A stretch of DNA of 64,000 bases, taken from the NCBI RefSeq assembly GCF_001663175.1, contig NZ_CP016033.1, forward strand, positions 1,240,001-1,304,000, in the 5' to 3' direction. The stretch is from Erythrobacter neustonensis (GTDB lineage Bacteria > Pseudomonadota > Alphaproteobacteria > Sphingomonadales > Sphingomonadaceae). The notes under the pieces are model-generated. The model ran no database searches. It was not told the DNA's origin and saw only the letters and a list, made by a program, of their open reading frames with translations. Shown here piece after piece: positions 35,707 to 44,262 of this stretch (the first letter of the stretch is position 1; each line of letters starts with the position of its first letter). Both the position numbers and the translations under genes were made by a program.

Positions 35707-36642
35707 ATGGCCGACGCAGGCAGCGCCATCCCCGCGCCCATCATCGTCAAGAAGGTGACGATCGTCGAGGGCGGCCATCACGGCGGCGCGTGGAAGGTCG
35801 CCTATGCCGACTTCGTGACCGCGATGATGGCGTTCTTCCTGCTGCTCTGGCTGCTCGGCGCGACGGAGGAAAAGCAGCGCAAGGGCATTGCCGATTATTT
35901 CGCGCCCACGCTGGTCAAGCTGCGCAAGGATGGCGCCGGATCGGACGGCTTGCTGGGCGGATCGTCGCTGACCGATGCCGACAATTACCCCAACCGGCAG
36001 GGGCAGACCGGGACGCGCACGATAACGATCCCGCGCGGCGCGACCGGCGGCCCTTCGGAAACGGGACGCGGCAGCGATGCCGAAACGCAGAAGCTCAAGC
36101 AGTTGCACGACAAGATCCAGAACAAGCTGATGCAGCGCCGCCAGTTGCGCGATCTTGCGCGGCAGGTGCGCGTGATGCGCGCGCCCGAAGGCATCCGCAT
36201 CGATCTGATGGACAATGCCGATTTCTCGATGTTCGAACTGGGCACCACGATCCTCACCAAGCCGGCGCGCGAATTGCTGCAGGTGATGGCCGATACGCTG
36301 GCGGAAGAAAACGCGCCGCTGATCGTGCGCGGGCACACCGATTCGCTGCCATGGCGCGGCGGGATAAAGGCCAACAACTGGTCGCTTTCCGCCGGCCGCG
36401 CCGAAGCCACGCGGCAGGCGCTGGTGCTGGGCGGGGTGGCGCAGCCGCGCTTTGCCCGGATCGAAGGCGTCGCCGAAACCGAACCGCTGATCGGCGACAA
36501 TCCCGCCGATCCCCGCAACCGGCGCATTTCGCTGTTGCTGCTCGAAGGACGCGGCGCGCCACTGGCAAGGTCGATGCCGCCAGCAGCCGAGCCTCCGCTA
36601 AAGCGCGGGCGCATGCCGCAAGCCTTGGCGGCGCGCGATTGA
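35707..36642 (+). CDS. motB: Flagellar motor stator protein B
   Basis: A 311-residue protein with one membrane helix near residue 38 containing the proton-carrying Asp (AYADFVTAMMAFFLLLWLL), a plug and linker region, and a C-terminal OmpA-type peptidoglycan-binding domain (LIVRGHTDSLPW near residue 211, NWSLSAGRAEATRQAL, and DPRNRRISLLLL). With MotA it forms the torque-generating stator. This is the canonical pair of the locus; compare the pair at 25505-26667, which lacks the peptidoglycan-binding domain. Confidence 0.96.
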   Translation: MADAGSAIPAPIIVKKVTIVEGGHHGGAWKVAYADFVTAMMAFFLLLWLLGATEEKQRKGIADYFAPTLVKLRKDGAGSDGLLGGSSLTDADNYPNRQGQTGTRTITIPRGATGGPSETGRGSDAETQKLKQLHDKIQNKLMQRRQLRDLARQVRVMRAPEGIRIDLMDNADFSMFELGTTILTKPARELLQVMADTLAEENAPLIVRGHTDSLPWRGGIKANNWSLSAGRAEATRQALVLGGVAQPRFARIEGVAETEPLIGDNPADPRNRRISLLLLEGRGAPLARSMPPAAEPPLKRGRMPQALAARD

Positions 36643-36661
36643 GGCGCCCGTGCGCGCGAGG

Positions 36662-37897
36662 TCAGGCCTGCGGTTCGGTCACCCGTTCCACCGCGAGCGC
36701 AGCGGTCAACCCGTGGACGATGGTCGACAGCGCGATCGTTGCCGCGATGATCGCCCACAAGGACCCTTCATTGACCAGTTCGACATGGTGCGCGGCATAG
36801 GCGAGATAATAGACCGACCCGATCCCGCGCACGCCATAGAACGCCATGACCGCACGCGATCGCGCCGCGATCCCGAGCCCCGCGAGCGAAACCCATGCCG
36901 CTGCGGGGCGGATCACGAGAACCAGTGACAGCGCGATGATCGCTTCGGGCCAGCCGAGATAGGGCCACAGGCCAGGCAGCGCGGCGCCCAGTGCGACCAG
37001 GATCAGCGCGGTCAGCGTGTGTTCGAGCGATTCGGAAAAATCGTGCAGCCGGGTGTGGAATTCATGCTCCGATTCCTGCCGGCGCAGCACCATCCCGCTG
37101 ACGAAGACCGCGATGAAACCATAGCCTTCGACCAGTTCGGTCACGCCATAGGCAAAGATCACCCCGGCAAAGGCGACGACGCCGGCCTCGGTCGCGGCGA
37201 GCGGATTGTTGCGCGGCCAGACGAACAGGATTTTCCCCAGCAGCCAGCCGACCAGCACACCGGCGCCTGCCCCCACCGCAATGCGATAGATCACATCGCG
37301 CAGCATCCATTCGCCGATCAGCCCTGCGCTCAGCGCACCGGTGGTCGCGATCAGGATGCCCAGATGCACGAAGGGAAAGGCAAGCCCGTCGTTGAGACCG
37401 GCCTCGGTGGTCAGCGTGAAACGCACCGGGTGCTCGCCGCCTTCGGAGGGTCTGCCCACCTGAACATCGCCCGCAAGCACCGGATCGGTCGGCGCCAGCA
37501 CCGCGCCCAGCAGCAAAGCGCCCGCCAGGGTCAATCCGGCAGCCTGCCATCCCACCAGCGCGAGCGCTGCGATGGTCAGCGGCATCGCCACCGCCAACAA
37601 CCGGATGGTCGGCTTCCACAGACGTTTTCCGCCCAGCTGGTCGATCCGCAATCCGGTGCCGAACAGTCCGATGATCACGCAGAATTCCGCAGCGACCTCC
37701 CACACGCGCGGCGCGGCAAGCGGATCGAGCGCGGGCGGCATCCCCGGCAACCATGAAAAGGCGGCAAACCCGGTGAGAAGCAACAGGGCAGAGGCAGCCG
37801 GCTCGCGCCATGAAATGAAACGCGGCAGCCAGTGGGACAGGATGATCGCCAGGCCAAGCGCGGCGAGCATCATATGGGTCGAACTGAATTCGTACAT
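36662..37897 (-). CDS. Cation:proton antiporter, CPA1/NhaP type
   Basis: A 411-residue membrane protein with about twelve hydrophobic helices. The hallmark AVLAPTDPVLAGDVQVG near residue 140 and RFTLTTEAGLNDGLAFPFV near residue 166 (with the Asp of the ion-binding ND pair) place it with NhaP-type monovalent-cation/proton exchangers. It runs opposite to motB and sits inside the flagellar locus, between motB and fliC, sharing the minus strand with fliC. A role in sodium or pH homeostasis is expected; any link to motor energetics is speculative. Confidence 0.9.
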   Translation of the reverse strand: MYEFSSTHMMLAALGLAIILSHWLPRFISWREPAASALLLLTGFAAFSWLPGMPPALDPLAAPRVWEVAAEFCVIIGLFGTGLRIDQLGGKRLWKPTIRLLAVAMPLTIAALALVGWQAAGLTLAGALLLGAVLAPTDPVLAGDVQVGRPSEGGEHPVRFTLTTEAGLNDGLAFPFVHLGILIATTGALSAGLIGEWMLRDVIYRIAVGAGAGVLVGWLLGKILFVWPRNNPLAATEAGVVAFAGVIFAYGVTELVEGYGFIAVFVSGMVLRRQESEHEFHTRLHDFSESLEHTLTALILVALGAALPGLWPYLGWPEAIIALSLVLVIRPAAAWVSLAGLGIAARSRAVMAFYGVRGIGSVYYLAYAAHHVELVNEGSLWAIIAATIALSTIVHGLTAALAVERVTEPQA

Positions 37898-38014
37898 CGA
37901 GCCTCATCGGCAGAGCACGCGAATTTGCCGTCTGCCGCGCTCCCATGCCGCGATTTTCGGTGCGGGCGCAAAGCCTTTTGTCGGCGTCATTCGGCGCGCC
38001 AGGCTGGCGGACAC

Positions 38015-38045
38015 GAAAAAGCCCGGAGCCAAAAGGCTCCGGGCT
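38015..38045 (-). terminator. Intrinsic terminator of the flagellin gene
   Basis: On the minus strand an 11-bp perfect stem (AGCCCGGAGCC / GGCTCCGGGCT) with a TTTT loop is followed by five T residues, about 50 bp beyond the fliC stop. It is the strongest intrinsic terminator seen in the window, fitting a highly expressed monocistronic gene. Confidence 0.92.
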
Positions 38046-38095
38046 CTCGTGCACCGCCGCCCAGGGGAGGAGCAAGCGTGCGCGTGACGAACGGG

Positions 38096-38917
38096 TTAAC
38101 GCAGCAGCGAGAGCACGTTCTGCTGCGACTGGTTCGCCTGAGCGAGCATCGCGGTCGAGGCCTGGCCGAGGATCTGGGCCTTGGCGAGCGCGGTGGTTTC
38201 CTGCGAGTAGTCGGTGTCCTGGATCCGCGAACGCGCATCCGACAGGTTGGTCGAAACGTTGGTGAGGTTGTTCACCGCCGACTGGAGGCGGTTCTGGCTC
38301 GCACCGAGCGTTGCACGGGTGGTCGAGATCAGCTCGATGTCGGTGTCGACGGCGGTCAGGGCGGTGCGCGCTGCGGTACCGTCGGTGCCGGTGACGTCGT
38401 AAGTACCGGCAGTGCCGTCCAAGGCGCTGAGGTCCTCAAGGGTGATGTCGACGGTGTCGGCAGCGTTGGCGCCGGCCATCACGGTGACGGTGGTGACCGA
38501 ACCGTCGAACAGCTTCACGCCGTTGAATTCGGTGTTGGCAACGACCTGGCCGATCTGCGCGGTCAGCTCGTCGACTTCCGCCTGGATGTTGTCGCGGTCG
38601 GTGTCGGCGTAGGTGTCCGAACCGGCCTGCACGGCCAGTTCACGAACGCGCTGGAGCATGTTGGTCACTTCGTTCAGCGCGCCTTCCGCCGTCTGGGCGA
38701 GGCTGATGCCGTCGTTGGCGTTGCGCACGCCCTGCTGCATGCCGCGGATCTGCGAGGTCATCGAGTTGACGATGGCGAGGCCGGCGGCGTCGTCGGCGGC
38801 GCTGTTGATGCGCTTGCCGCTCGACAGACGCTCCATCGCAGTGCCGAGCATCTTGCCCGCAGCCACAGCGGAGTTGGTGGCGCGCATGGCCGAGGTGTTG
38901 GTGTTGATGACGTTCAT
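38096..38917 (-). CDS. fliC: Flagellin
   Basis: A 273-residue filament protein: the conserved N-terminal D0/D1 region ([37 protein letters not shown]) runs to about residue 140 and the C-terminal D1/D0 region from about residue 185, ending in [13 protein letters not shown]. The variable outer domain is only about 45 residues, rich in Thr, Asp and Ala. Codon use is less extreme in GC than in neighbouring genes. It is flanked by a FliA-type promoter motif and a strong terminator, so it is probably transcribed alone. Export and capping depend on FliS and FliD, encoded at 52985-54796. Confidence 0.97.
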   Translation of the reverse strand: MNVINTNTSAMRATNSAVAAGKMLGTAMERLSSGKRINSAADDAAGLAIVNSMTSQIRGMQQGVRNANDGISLAQTAEGALNEVTNMLQRVRELAVQAGSDTYADTDRDNIQAEVDELTAQIGQVVANTEFNGVKLFDGSVTTVTVMAGANAADTVDITLEDLSALDGTAGTYDVTGTDGTAARTALTAVDTDIELISTTRATLGASQNRLQSAVNNLTNVSTNLSDARSRIQDTDYSQETTALAKAQILGQASTAMLAQANQSQQNVLSLLR

Positions 38918-38973
38918 TGTGCAAACTCCCGAATGGTCAGGCAGGACGAACGGGCCCGTCGCTGCTGGCCCAT

Positions 38974-39000
38974 AGAGCGGTCGCTTTCCGGGATGTTTAA
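38974..39000 (-). promoter_or_regulatory. FliA-type promoter of fliC
   Basis: On the minus strand the site reads TTAAA, 14 bases, then ACCGCTCT, the same layout as before flgM and the MotA-like gene. It lies 57 bp before the flagellin ATG, preceded by an AT-rich stretch (about 39001-39040) that could act as an UP element in this otherwise GC-rich sequence. Confidence 0.7.
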
Positions 39001-39190
39001 GCGGGAAAATATATCACCTTAAATCAATTGGATAAATCTGTTTCGTGTGGTCTGCCCCTGCATCGCGTGATCCGCGTCTAGGTGTTGGTCGCGCCGCCAA
39101 TAGGGAAAGCTACGGGGGCTTAAATTTGCCTCCTGTCCAGCCTGAATGCGGCAGAGCTTTGCCGAGACCAAACGACCAGGGGCGATCACG

Positions 39191-40540
39191 ATGCAAGCTG
39201 CAAAGGAGCAGGCGGCCGACAGCCACACTGCCAAGGGGATGACAGGCTGCGCGCCTCCCGATCTGCCACCGGCGCAGATTGGCCGGTCGGGGCATGATAT
39301 CCTGACCAGCATGACCTTGCCGCTGATGGGTGGCAGCTGGCAGCGCGACCGGATCGTGCTGGGCGATGCGATGCCGCCGGTGATGGCTGCGGGGATTGCG
39401 CGCAGTGGCCGGGTGGCGATCGCGCTCGATCATGCGCGCACTCAGCCTGCCCTCGCGTTGACCGGAGAAGGCCAGGTTGCCTTGTCCTATGATCCGGCAG
39501 CGCTTGGCGAGGCGCGCGCGGCGCTGATCGCGGCCTCGGCGCAGGGCGGCTGGCCCGTTGCAGGCGATCCGCAGACGATGGCCCTGCTGACGCTGGCCGA
39601 ACGGATCGCGGCGTCGGATATTCCGGTGCTGCTCGAAGGGCCGACGGGCACCGGCAAGGAAGTGCTCGCGCGGTTCGTCCACCGCCTCTCCGCGCGCGCG
39701 GCGGGGCCGTTCGTCGCGGTCAATTGCGCCGCGATGCCCGAGGCGATGCTCGAAGCCCTGCTGTTCGGCCACAAGAAGGGCGCCTTCACCGGCGCTGCCG
39801 AAGCGGGCGAGGGCCTGTTCCGCGCGGCGGACAGGGGCACGTTGCTGCTAGACGAGATCGGCGAATTGCCGCTGGCGCTGCAATCGAAGATGCTGCGCGC
39901 CTTGCAGGAAGGCGAAATCCTGCCGCTTGGCGCGACCAAGCCGGTCAAGGTCGATGTCCGCGTGGTCGCGGCGACCAACCGGCATCTCGCCGCCGAGGTC
40001 GAGGCAGGGCGCTTCCGCGAGGACCTGCTTTACCGCCTCAACGTCTTTCCGCTGGCGCTGCCGGCACTGCGCGACCGGCCGGGCGATATCGCCCCGCTCG
40101 CCTTTGCGATGTTGCTGCGCCATGTGCCGACCGGCGCGGGGCCGGGATGGCTTTCGTCCGACGCGCTGGCCGCGCTTGAGATGCATGCCTGGCCGGGCAA
40201 TGTCCGCGAGCTGGAAAATGTCATCCGCCGCGCGATCCTGCTGGCGGGCGGCGCGGCGATGCTGACCGCTGCGCATATCGTGTTCGATACCGCGGTGCGC
40301 GCGGCTGCCAGCCCGGCGCCGCTGGCGGCGGACGCGCCTCCCGCACGGGCGGCCGCACCGCGCTCGCTGTCGGATGTGGCCTTCGCCTCCGAAGCGCAGG
40401 CGATCCTCGAAACGCTCACCCGCCACGGCGGCAACCGGCTCGCCACGGCGCGCAGCCTCGGCATTTCCGAACGCACGCTGCGCTATCGCCTCGCCTCGAT
40501 GCGCGGGGCCGGGATGCTGGCCGCGGGAGGGGCGGCATGA
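39191..40540 (+). CDS. Sigma-54-dependent flagellar transcriptional activator (FlbD/FleQ type)
   Basis: A 449-residue NtrC-family protein. The N-terminal 115 residues do not show a receiver-domain pattern. The AAA+ domain has Walker A GPTGTGKE near residue 150, the sigma-54-contacting GAFTGA loop near residue 198, Walker [11 protein letters not shown], and the sensor RVVAATNR; the C-terminus is a Fis-type helix-turn-helix ([21 protein letters not shown]). It should activate the four sigma-54 promoters found in the locus. ATG 39191 is preferred because an AGGGG ribosome-binding site precedes it; the frame extends 15 codons upstream without one. The stop overlaps the fliE start by four bases. 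Confidence 0.92.
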   Translation: MQAAKEQAADSHTAKGMTGCAPPDLPPAQIGRSGHDILTSMTLPLMGGSWQRDRIVLGDAMPPVMAAGIARSGRVAIALDHARTQPALALTGEGQVALSYDPAALGEARAALIAASAQGGWPVAGDPQTMALLTLAERIAASDIPVLLEGPTGTGKEVLARFVHRLSARAAGPFVAVNCAAMPEAMLEALLFGHKKGAFTGAAEAGEGLFRAADRGTLLLDEIGELPLALQSKMLRALQEGEILPLGATKPVKVDVRVVAATNRHLAAEVEAGRFREDLLYRLNVFPLALPALRDRPGDIAPLAFAMLLRHVPTGAGPGWLSSDALAALEMHAWPGNVRELENVIRRAILLAGGAAMLTAAHIVFDTAVRAAASPAPLAADAPPARAAAPRSLSDVAFASEAQAILETLTRHGGNRLATARSLGISERTLRYRLASMRGAGMLAAGGAA

Positions 40541-40899
40541 ACGCGCTGGGGGCAGGGTTCGGGGTTGCCGACGTGATGGCGCTGCGCAGCCAGGTGCTCG
40601 CACGCAGCAGCGCCTTGCGCGAAGTGCGCGCGGCGAGCGAGGCCAGCGGCGCGGCGGCTTCGCCGGTCAAGGCGCCCGGGGCAGGCTTTGCCGATACGCT
40701 CAACGTGATGCTGCGGCAGGTCAATGCGGTGCAGGAACATTCGGGCGCGATGCAGGTCGCCTACGAACGCGGCGCGGTGACCGATATCGCGCAGGTGATG
40801 CTTGCCCGCCAGGAAGCCGGTGTCGCCTTTGAAGCGACGTTGCAGGTGCGCAACAAGCTGCTCAATGCCTATCAAGACATCATGCGGATGGGGGGCTGA
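40537..40899 (+). CDS. fliE: Flagellar hook-basal body complex protein FliE
   Basis: A 120-residue export substrate linking the MS-ring to the rod. It has an Ala/Ser-rich N-terminal half and the FliE C-terminal pattern: [23 protein letters not shown] near residue 48, and [30 protein letters not shown] at the end. It is placed between the sigma-54 activator and fliF, with a four-base overlap (ATGA) at its start, and begins the long fli operon. Confidence 0.93.
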   Translation: MNALGAGFGVADVMALRSQVLARSSALREVRAASEASGAAASPVKAPGAGFADTLNVMLRQVNAVQEHSGAMQVAYERGAVTDIAQVMLARQEAGVAFEATLQVRNKLLNAYQDIMRMGG

Positions 40900-40902
40900 T
40901 AG

Positions 40903-42579
40903 ATGGTCGACGCGCTTCCCGTTCCCGCCGATATGCCGGGCCTGCCCGCGGCCCCGGCGCCTGCAACAGGCTGGCGCACGATGCTGCCGCCGCAAGTGGC
41001 CGGCTTCGTCAGCCAGCCCGCGCTGGCCCGCGCCCTGCCGGCCTTGGGCGGTCTTGCCGCAGTCGGCGCGGCGGCTATGGTGTGGATGGCAATTTCTGCC
41101 GGCCCCGACCGCGTGCTTTACACCAGCCTCACCGATGCCGAGCGTGCCAAGGTGGTCGAAACGCTCGAAGGCGGCGGGATCGCCTATGCGATCGACAACG
41201 GCACCGGCGCGCTGTCGGTGGCCGAGGACGATGTGTACCGCGCCAAGATGCTGGTCGCGAGCAACGCCGGGATCGCCGCGCCCGAAGGCGCCGAGGCGAT
41301 GCTCGACGCGATGCCGCTGGGCACTTCGCGCACGCTCGAAGGCGAACGGCTGCGGCTGGCGCGCGAACGCGAGTTGATGCTGACGATCAAGGAGATCGAC
41401 GGCATCGAAAGCGTGCGCGTCCACCTCGCCACGCCCGAACGTTCGGTCTTCGTGCGCGAAAACAGCGCGCCATCGGCCTCGGTGATGGTGCGGCTGGTGA
41501 ACGGGCGCAGCCTGTCGCCCGAACAGGTCAGCGCGATCGGCAATCTGGTTGCCGCCAGCGTGCCGGGGATGAGCACCGACGCAGTGCGCGTGGTCGACCA
41601 GAACGGGCGGCTCCTGTCCGACCCGCGCGTGGCGGCGGGCGAAGGGCTCGACCTGCAACGCGAACACGAAGCCAAGCTGCGCGAACAGCTCGATGCGCTG
41701 CTGATGCCCTTGCTGGGAAGCGGCAATTTCAGCGCGCAGGTGCAGGTCGAACTCGATCGCAGCGATGTGACGACCGCGCGCGAAACCTACGAAAAGGAAG
41801 GCGTGGTGCGCTCCGAAAGCGAACGCAATGCGCAGCGCACCGGGGCCGCGCCCGCCGGCGGCGTGCCGGGTGTTCCGGCCAACACGCCCCCGCCGCAGGC
41901 GCAGCTCGTCGACGGTGCGCCCAACCCCGCGCCGCCTGCCAATGCCGCCACCACCGACACCGAAACCGCCACCGACCGCGCCTATGAACTGGGCCGCGAG
42001 GTGGCGGTGACCACCGCCGGGCCGGGCAGCCTCAAGAAGCTGTCGGTCGCGGTCGCGGTGAGCGACGAGGCGCTGAAAGCCGCAGCCCCCATGACCGCGC
42101 AGCAATTGCAGGCGCTGGTCAGCGCGGCGGTGGGCGCGAACACCCAGCGCGGCGACACGGTGCAGGTCGTCGCAAGCAAGTTCGAACCTGCCGATCTCGA
42201 ACCGCCCGCCTTCTACGAAGAGCCGTGGTTTGCGATGCTGGTGCGTTACGGCACTGCGCTGATCGCGGTGCTGCTGGTGTTGCTGCTGGCGGTGAAGCCG
42301 CTGATCGGCAGGATCCGGGACAAGAAATCGCCCGCGGCCGACAGCGCCCCGGGGGCGTTGGGAGAGGCTTCCGCCGAGGGCGAAGGCGCCGTGGACGGAC
42401 GCGATCCGGCGATGCTCGACGCACCGGGCGACGACAGCGGCACCGCGCTCGATGATCTGCCGCGCCAGGTCGAACTGGTCCGCCAGCTTGCCGCGCAGCA
42501 ACCCGAACGCGCGGTCGAAGTGCTCCAGCGGATGCTCGACGCCCCCGACACCCCCGAGCCCGCAGCGGAGGCCGCATGA
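40903..42579 (+). CDS. fliF: Flagellar MS-ring protein
   Basis: A 558-residue inner-membrane protein with two membrane helices: one near residues 43-64 (LGGLAAVGAAAMVWMAIS) and one near residues 442-464 (RYGTALIAVLLVLLLAVKPL). The periplasmic part includes the YscJ-like ring-building motifs DRVLYTSLTDAERAKVVETL and SVRVHLATPERSVF, and the C-terminal cytoplasmic tail (LVRQLAAQQPERAVEVLQRML) binds FliG. The gene starts 3 bp after fliE and overlaps fliG by four bases. Confidence 0.96.
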   Translation: MVDALPVPADMPGLPAAPAPATGWRTMLPPQVAGFVSQPALARALPALGGLAAVGAAAMVWMAISAGPDRVLYTSLTDAERAKVVETLEGGGIAYAIDNGTGALSVAEDDVYRAKMLVASNAGIAAPEGAEAMLDAMPLGTSRTLEGERLRLARERELMLTIKEIDGIESVRVHLATPERSVFVRENSAPSASVMVRLVNGRSLSPEQVSAIGNLVAASVPGMSTDAVRVVDQNGRLLSDPRVAAGEGLDLQREHEAKLREQLDALLMPLLGSGNFSAQVQVELDRSDVTTARETYEKEGVVRSESERNAQRTGAAPAGGVPGVPANTPPPQAQLVDGAPNPAPPANAATTDTETATDRAYELGREVAVTTAGPGSLKKLSVAVAVSDEALKAAAPMTAQQLQALVSAAVGANTQRGDTVQVVASKFEPADLEPPAFYEEPWFAMLVRYGTALIAVLLVLLLAVKPLIGRIRDKKSPAADSAPGALGEASAEGEGAVDGRDPAMLDAPGDDSGTALDDLPRQVELVRQLAAQQPERAVEVLQRMLDAPDTPEPAAEAA

Positions 42580-43616
42580 CCGCCGAACCCGTCCCCGCGC
42601 TTCAGCCGCCCGCGCCTGCGCCCGCGCTGCTCAGCCGGGTCGACCGTGCCGCAGTGTTCCTGATGCTGCTCGGCGACGAGGAGGCGAGCGGGCTGCTTTC
42701 GCGCCTCTCGCCCGCCGAACTGGAAAAGCTCGGCGGCGCGATGATGGCGCTGGGCGAGATCGAAACCCCGCACATGGCCGAAGCGCTCGCCGATTTTGCG
42801 GGCGAGGCGGCGCGAGAGATCCTGCCGATGCGCGGGCGCACCGACCGCGTGCGCACGCTGCTCGACCGCGCGCTTGGCCCGGCGCGCGCCGAAAGCATGT
42901 TGCAGCGGATCGAACCCGATGCCCCGCCGCGCAGCCTGGAACTGGCGAAATGGCTTGCGCCCGGGGTGCTGGTGCGGCTGATCCTCGATGAACACCCGCA
43001 GGTGATCGCGGCGCTGCTGCTGCTGATCGATCCCGAACCCGCCGCCGAGGTGCTCGCGATGCTGCCACTCGAACTCCAGACGCTGGTGGTCGAACGCGTG
43101 GCGCGCAGCGGGACGATTTCGGTGACCGCGATCACCACGATCGACACGCTGCTGACCCAGCGGATCAGCGCGACTTTCGGCACGGCTGCGCTGATGCTGG
43201 GCGGCCCGCGCGATGCGGCCAACCTCATCAACCTTGCCGCGGGCGAACTGCGCAACACCGTGCTGCCCGCGATCGCCGAACGCGATGCCCCGCTGGCCGA
43301 AAAGATCGAGGAGGAACTGTTCACCTTCGAAATGCTGTTCGAACTCGACCCGATGGGCATGGGCCGGCTGCTGCGCGATGTCGACAACGAGAAGCTGGTC
43401 GACGCGCTCAAGGGCCTCAAGGAAGCCGACCGCGCGCCCTTCTTCGCGGCCATGTCGAGCCGTGCGGCCGACGGCGTGCGCGACGAGATCGAACTGCGCG
43501 GCCGTCTGGCCAAGAGCGAGGTCATCGCCGCGCAGAAGGCGATCGTCGAGATTGCGCGCGGACTTGCCGATGCGGGCGAGATCGTGATCGGCAGCGGGAG
43601 CGGCGAATTTGTCTGA
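42576..43616 (+). CDS. fliG: Flagellar motor switch protein FliG
   Basis: A 346-residue cytoplasmic C-ring protein. N-terminal and middle domains include LILDEHPQVIAALLLL, the EHPQ hinge motif, near residue 133. The C-terminal torque domain is conserved: LKGLKEADRAPFFAAMSSRAADGVRDEIELRG preserves the charged residues that face MotA (K, R, and the acidic pair). It overlaps fliF and fliH. FliG couples stator ion flow to rotor rotation and, through FliM, reads the switching signal. Confidence 0.95.
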   Translation: MTAEPVPALQPPAPAPALLSRVDRAAVFLMLLGDEEASGLLSRLSPAELEKLGGAMMALGEIETPHMAEALADFAGEAAREILPMRGRTDRVRTLLDRALGPARAESMLQRIEPDAPPRSLELAKWLAPGVLVRLILDEHPQVIAALLLLIDPEPAAEVLAMLPLELQTLVVERVARSGTISVTAITTIDTLLTQRISATFGTAALMLGGPRDAANLINLAAGELRNTVLPAIAERDAPLAEKIEEELFTFEMLFELDPMGMGRLLRDVDNEKLVDALKGLKEADRAPFFAAMSSRAADGVRDEIELRGRLAKSEVIAAQKAIVEIARGLADAGEIVIGSGSGEFV

Positions 43617-44262
43617 CTGGCTTGGCGCGCTCGCCGCTTCCCCCGATGCCGAAATCCTGCCCGCCGATGCCGCGCCCGCGTGGCTGGCACGGCTTGCCGA
43701 TGGCGGCGGCAGCGGGTTTTGCGCCGCGCCGCTGTTCAGCCCTGAAGTGGCGGCAGTGGCGGTGGAAGCCGAGCCCGAGCCCGACCCGCCGGAACCCGAT
43801 CCGCTGGCCGAGGCAACCGCGCGCGCCTTTGCCGATGGGGCCGCGCAAGGCCGCGCCGCCGCGCAGGCCGAAGCCGCCGCGCTTGCCGAACGACAGCGCG
43901 CGCTGCGGCTCAATTTCCGCAGTCTCGATGAAGCGGCGAGCGCGGTTCTGGCCGAGGATCTGGCCGCCACCGTGCTGGCGCTGTGCGAAGGGGTGCTGGG
44001 CGAAGCGGCGCGCGATCCTGCGGGTTTGCGCGCGCGGGCCGAGGCCGCGGCGAAACGGATCGGCGGCGCGCCCGACCGGCTCACGCTCCATCTCCATCCC
44101 GATGACATCGCGCTGATCGACGACAGTGCACGCGGCGGGATGCGGATCGTGCCCGATCCTGCGCTCGCGCCGGGCAGCGTGATGATCGAAGGGCCCGAAG
44201 GCACCGCCTCGGATGGCCCGGCCGAATGGCGCCGCGCGCTGGCGGCGATGGTGCGCGGATGA
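43609..44262 (+). CDS. fliH: Flagellar export ATPase stator-like protein FliH
   Basis: A 217-residue protein that begins with TTG at 43609, overlapping fliG by eight bases; no ATG is available near the expected start. The N-terminal part is acidic and Pro-rich (residues 50-70), the middle an Ala/Glu-rich coiled coil (AARFADGAAQGRAAAQAEAA-like, about 70-105), and the C-terminus a FliH/V-ATPase E-subunit-like domain with LTLHLHPDDIALI near residue 160. FliH tethers and regulates the FliI ATPase at the export gate. The call leans partly on position between fliG and fliI. Confidence 0.85.
   Translation: MSDWLGALAASPDAEILPADAAPAWLARLADGGGSGFCAAPLFSPEVAAVAVEAEPEPDPPEPDPLAEATARAFADGAAQGRAAAQAEAAALAERQRALRLNFRSLDEAASAVLAEDLAATVLALCEGVLGEAARDPAGLRARAEAAAKRIGGAPDRLTLHLHPDDIALIDDSARGGMRIVPDPALAPGSVMIEGPEGTASDGPAEWRRALAAMVRG

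Noticed and set aside
39147..39162. Possible sigma-54 site before the activator gene (CGGCAGAGCTTTGCC)
   Set aside because: The distance between GG and GC is one base short of the required spacing, and the -24 box is degenerate.
43686..43702. TGGCACGGCTTGCC inside fliH resembling a sigma-54 promoter
   Set aside because: GG-to-GC spacing is two bases too short and no gene start follows at a suitable distance.
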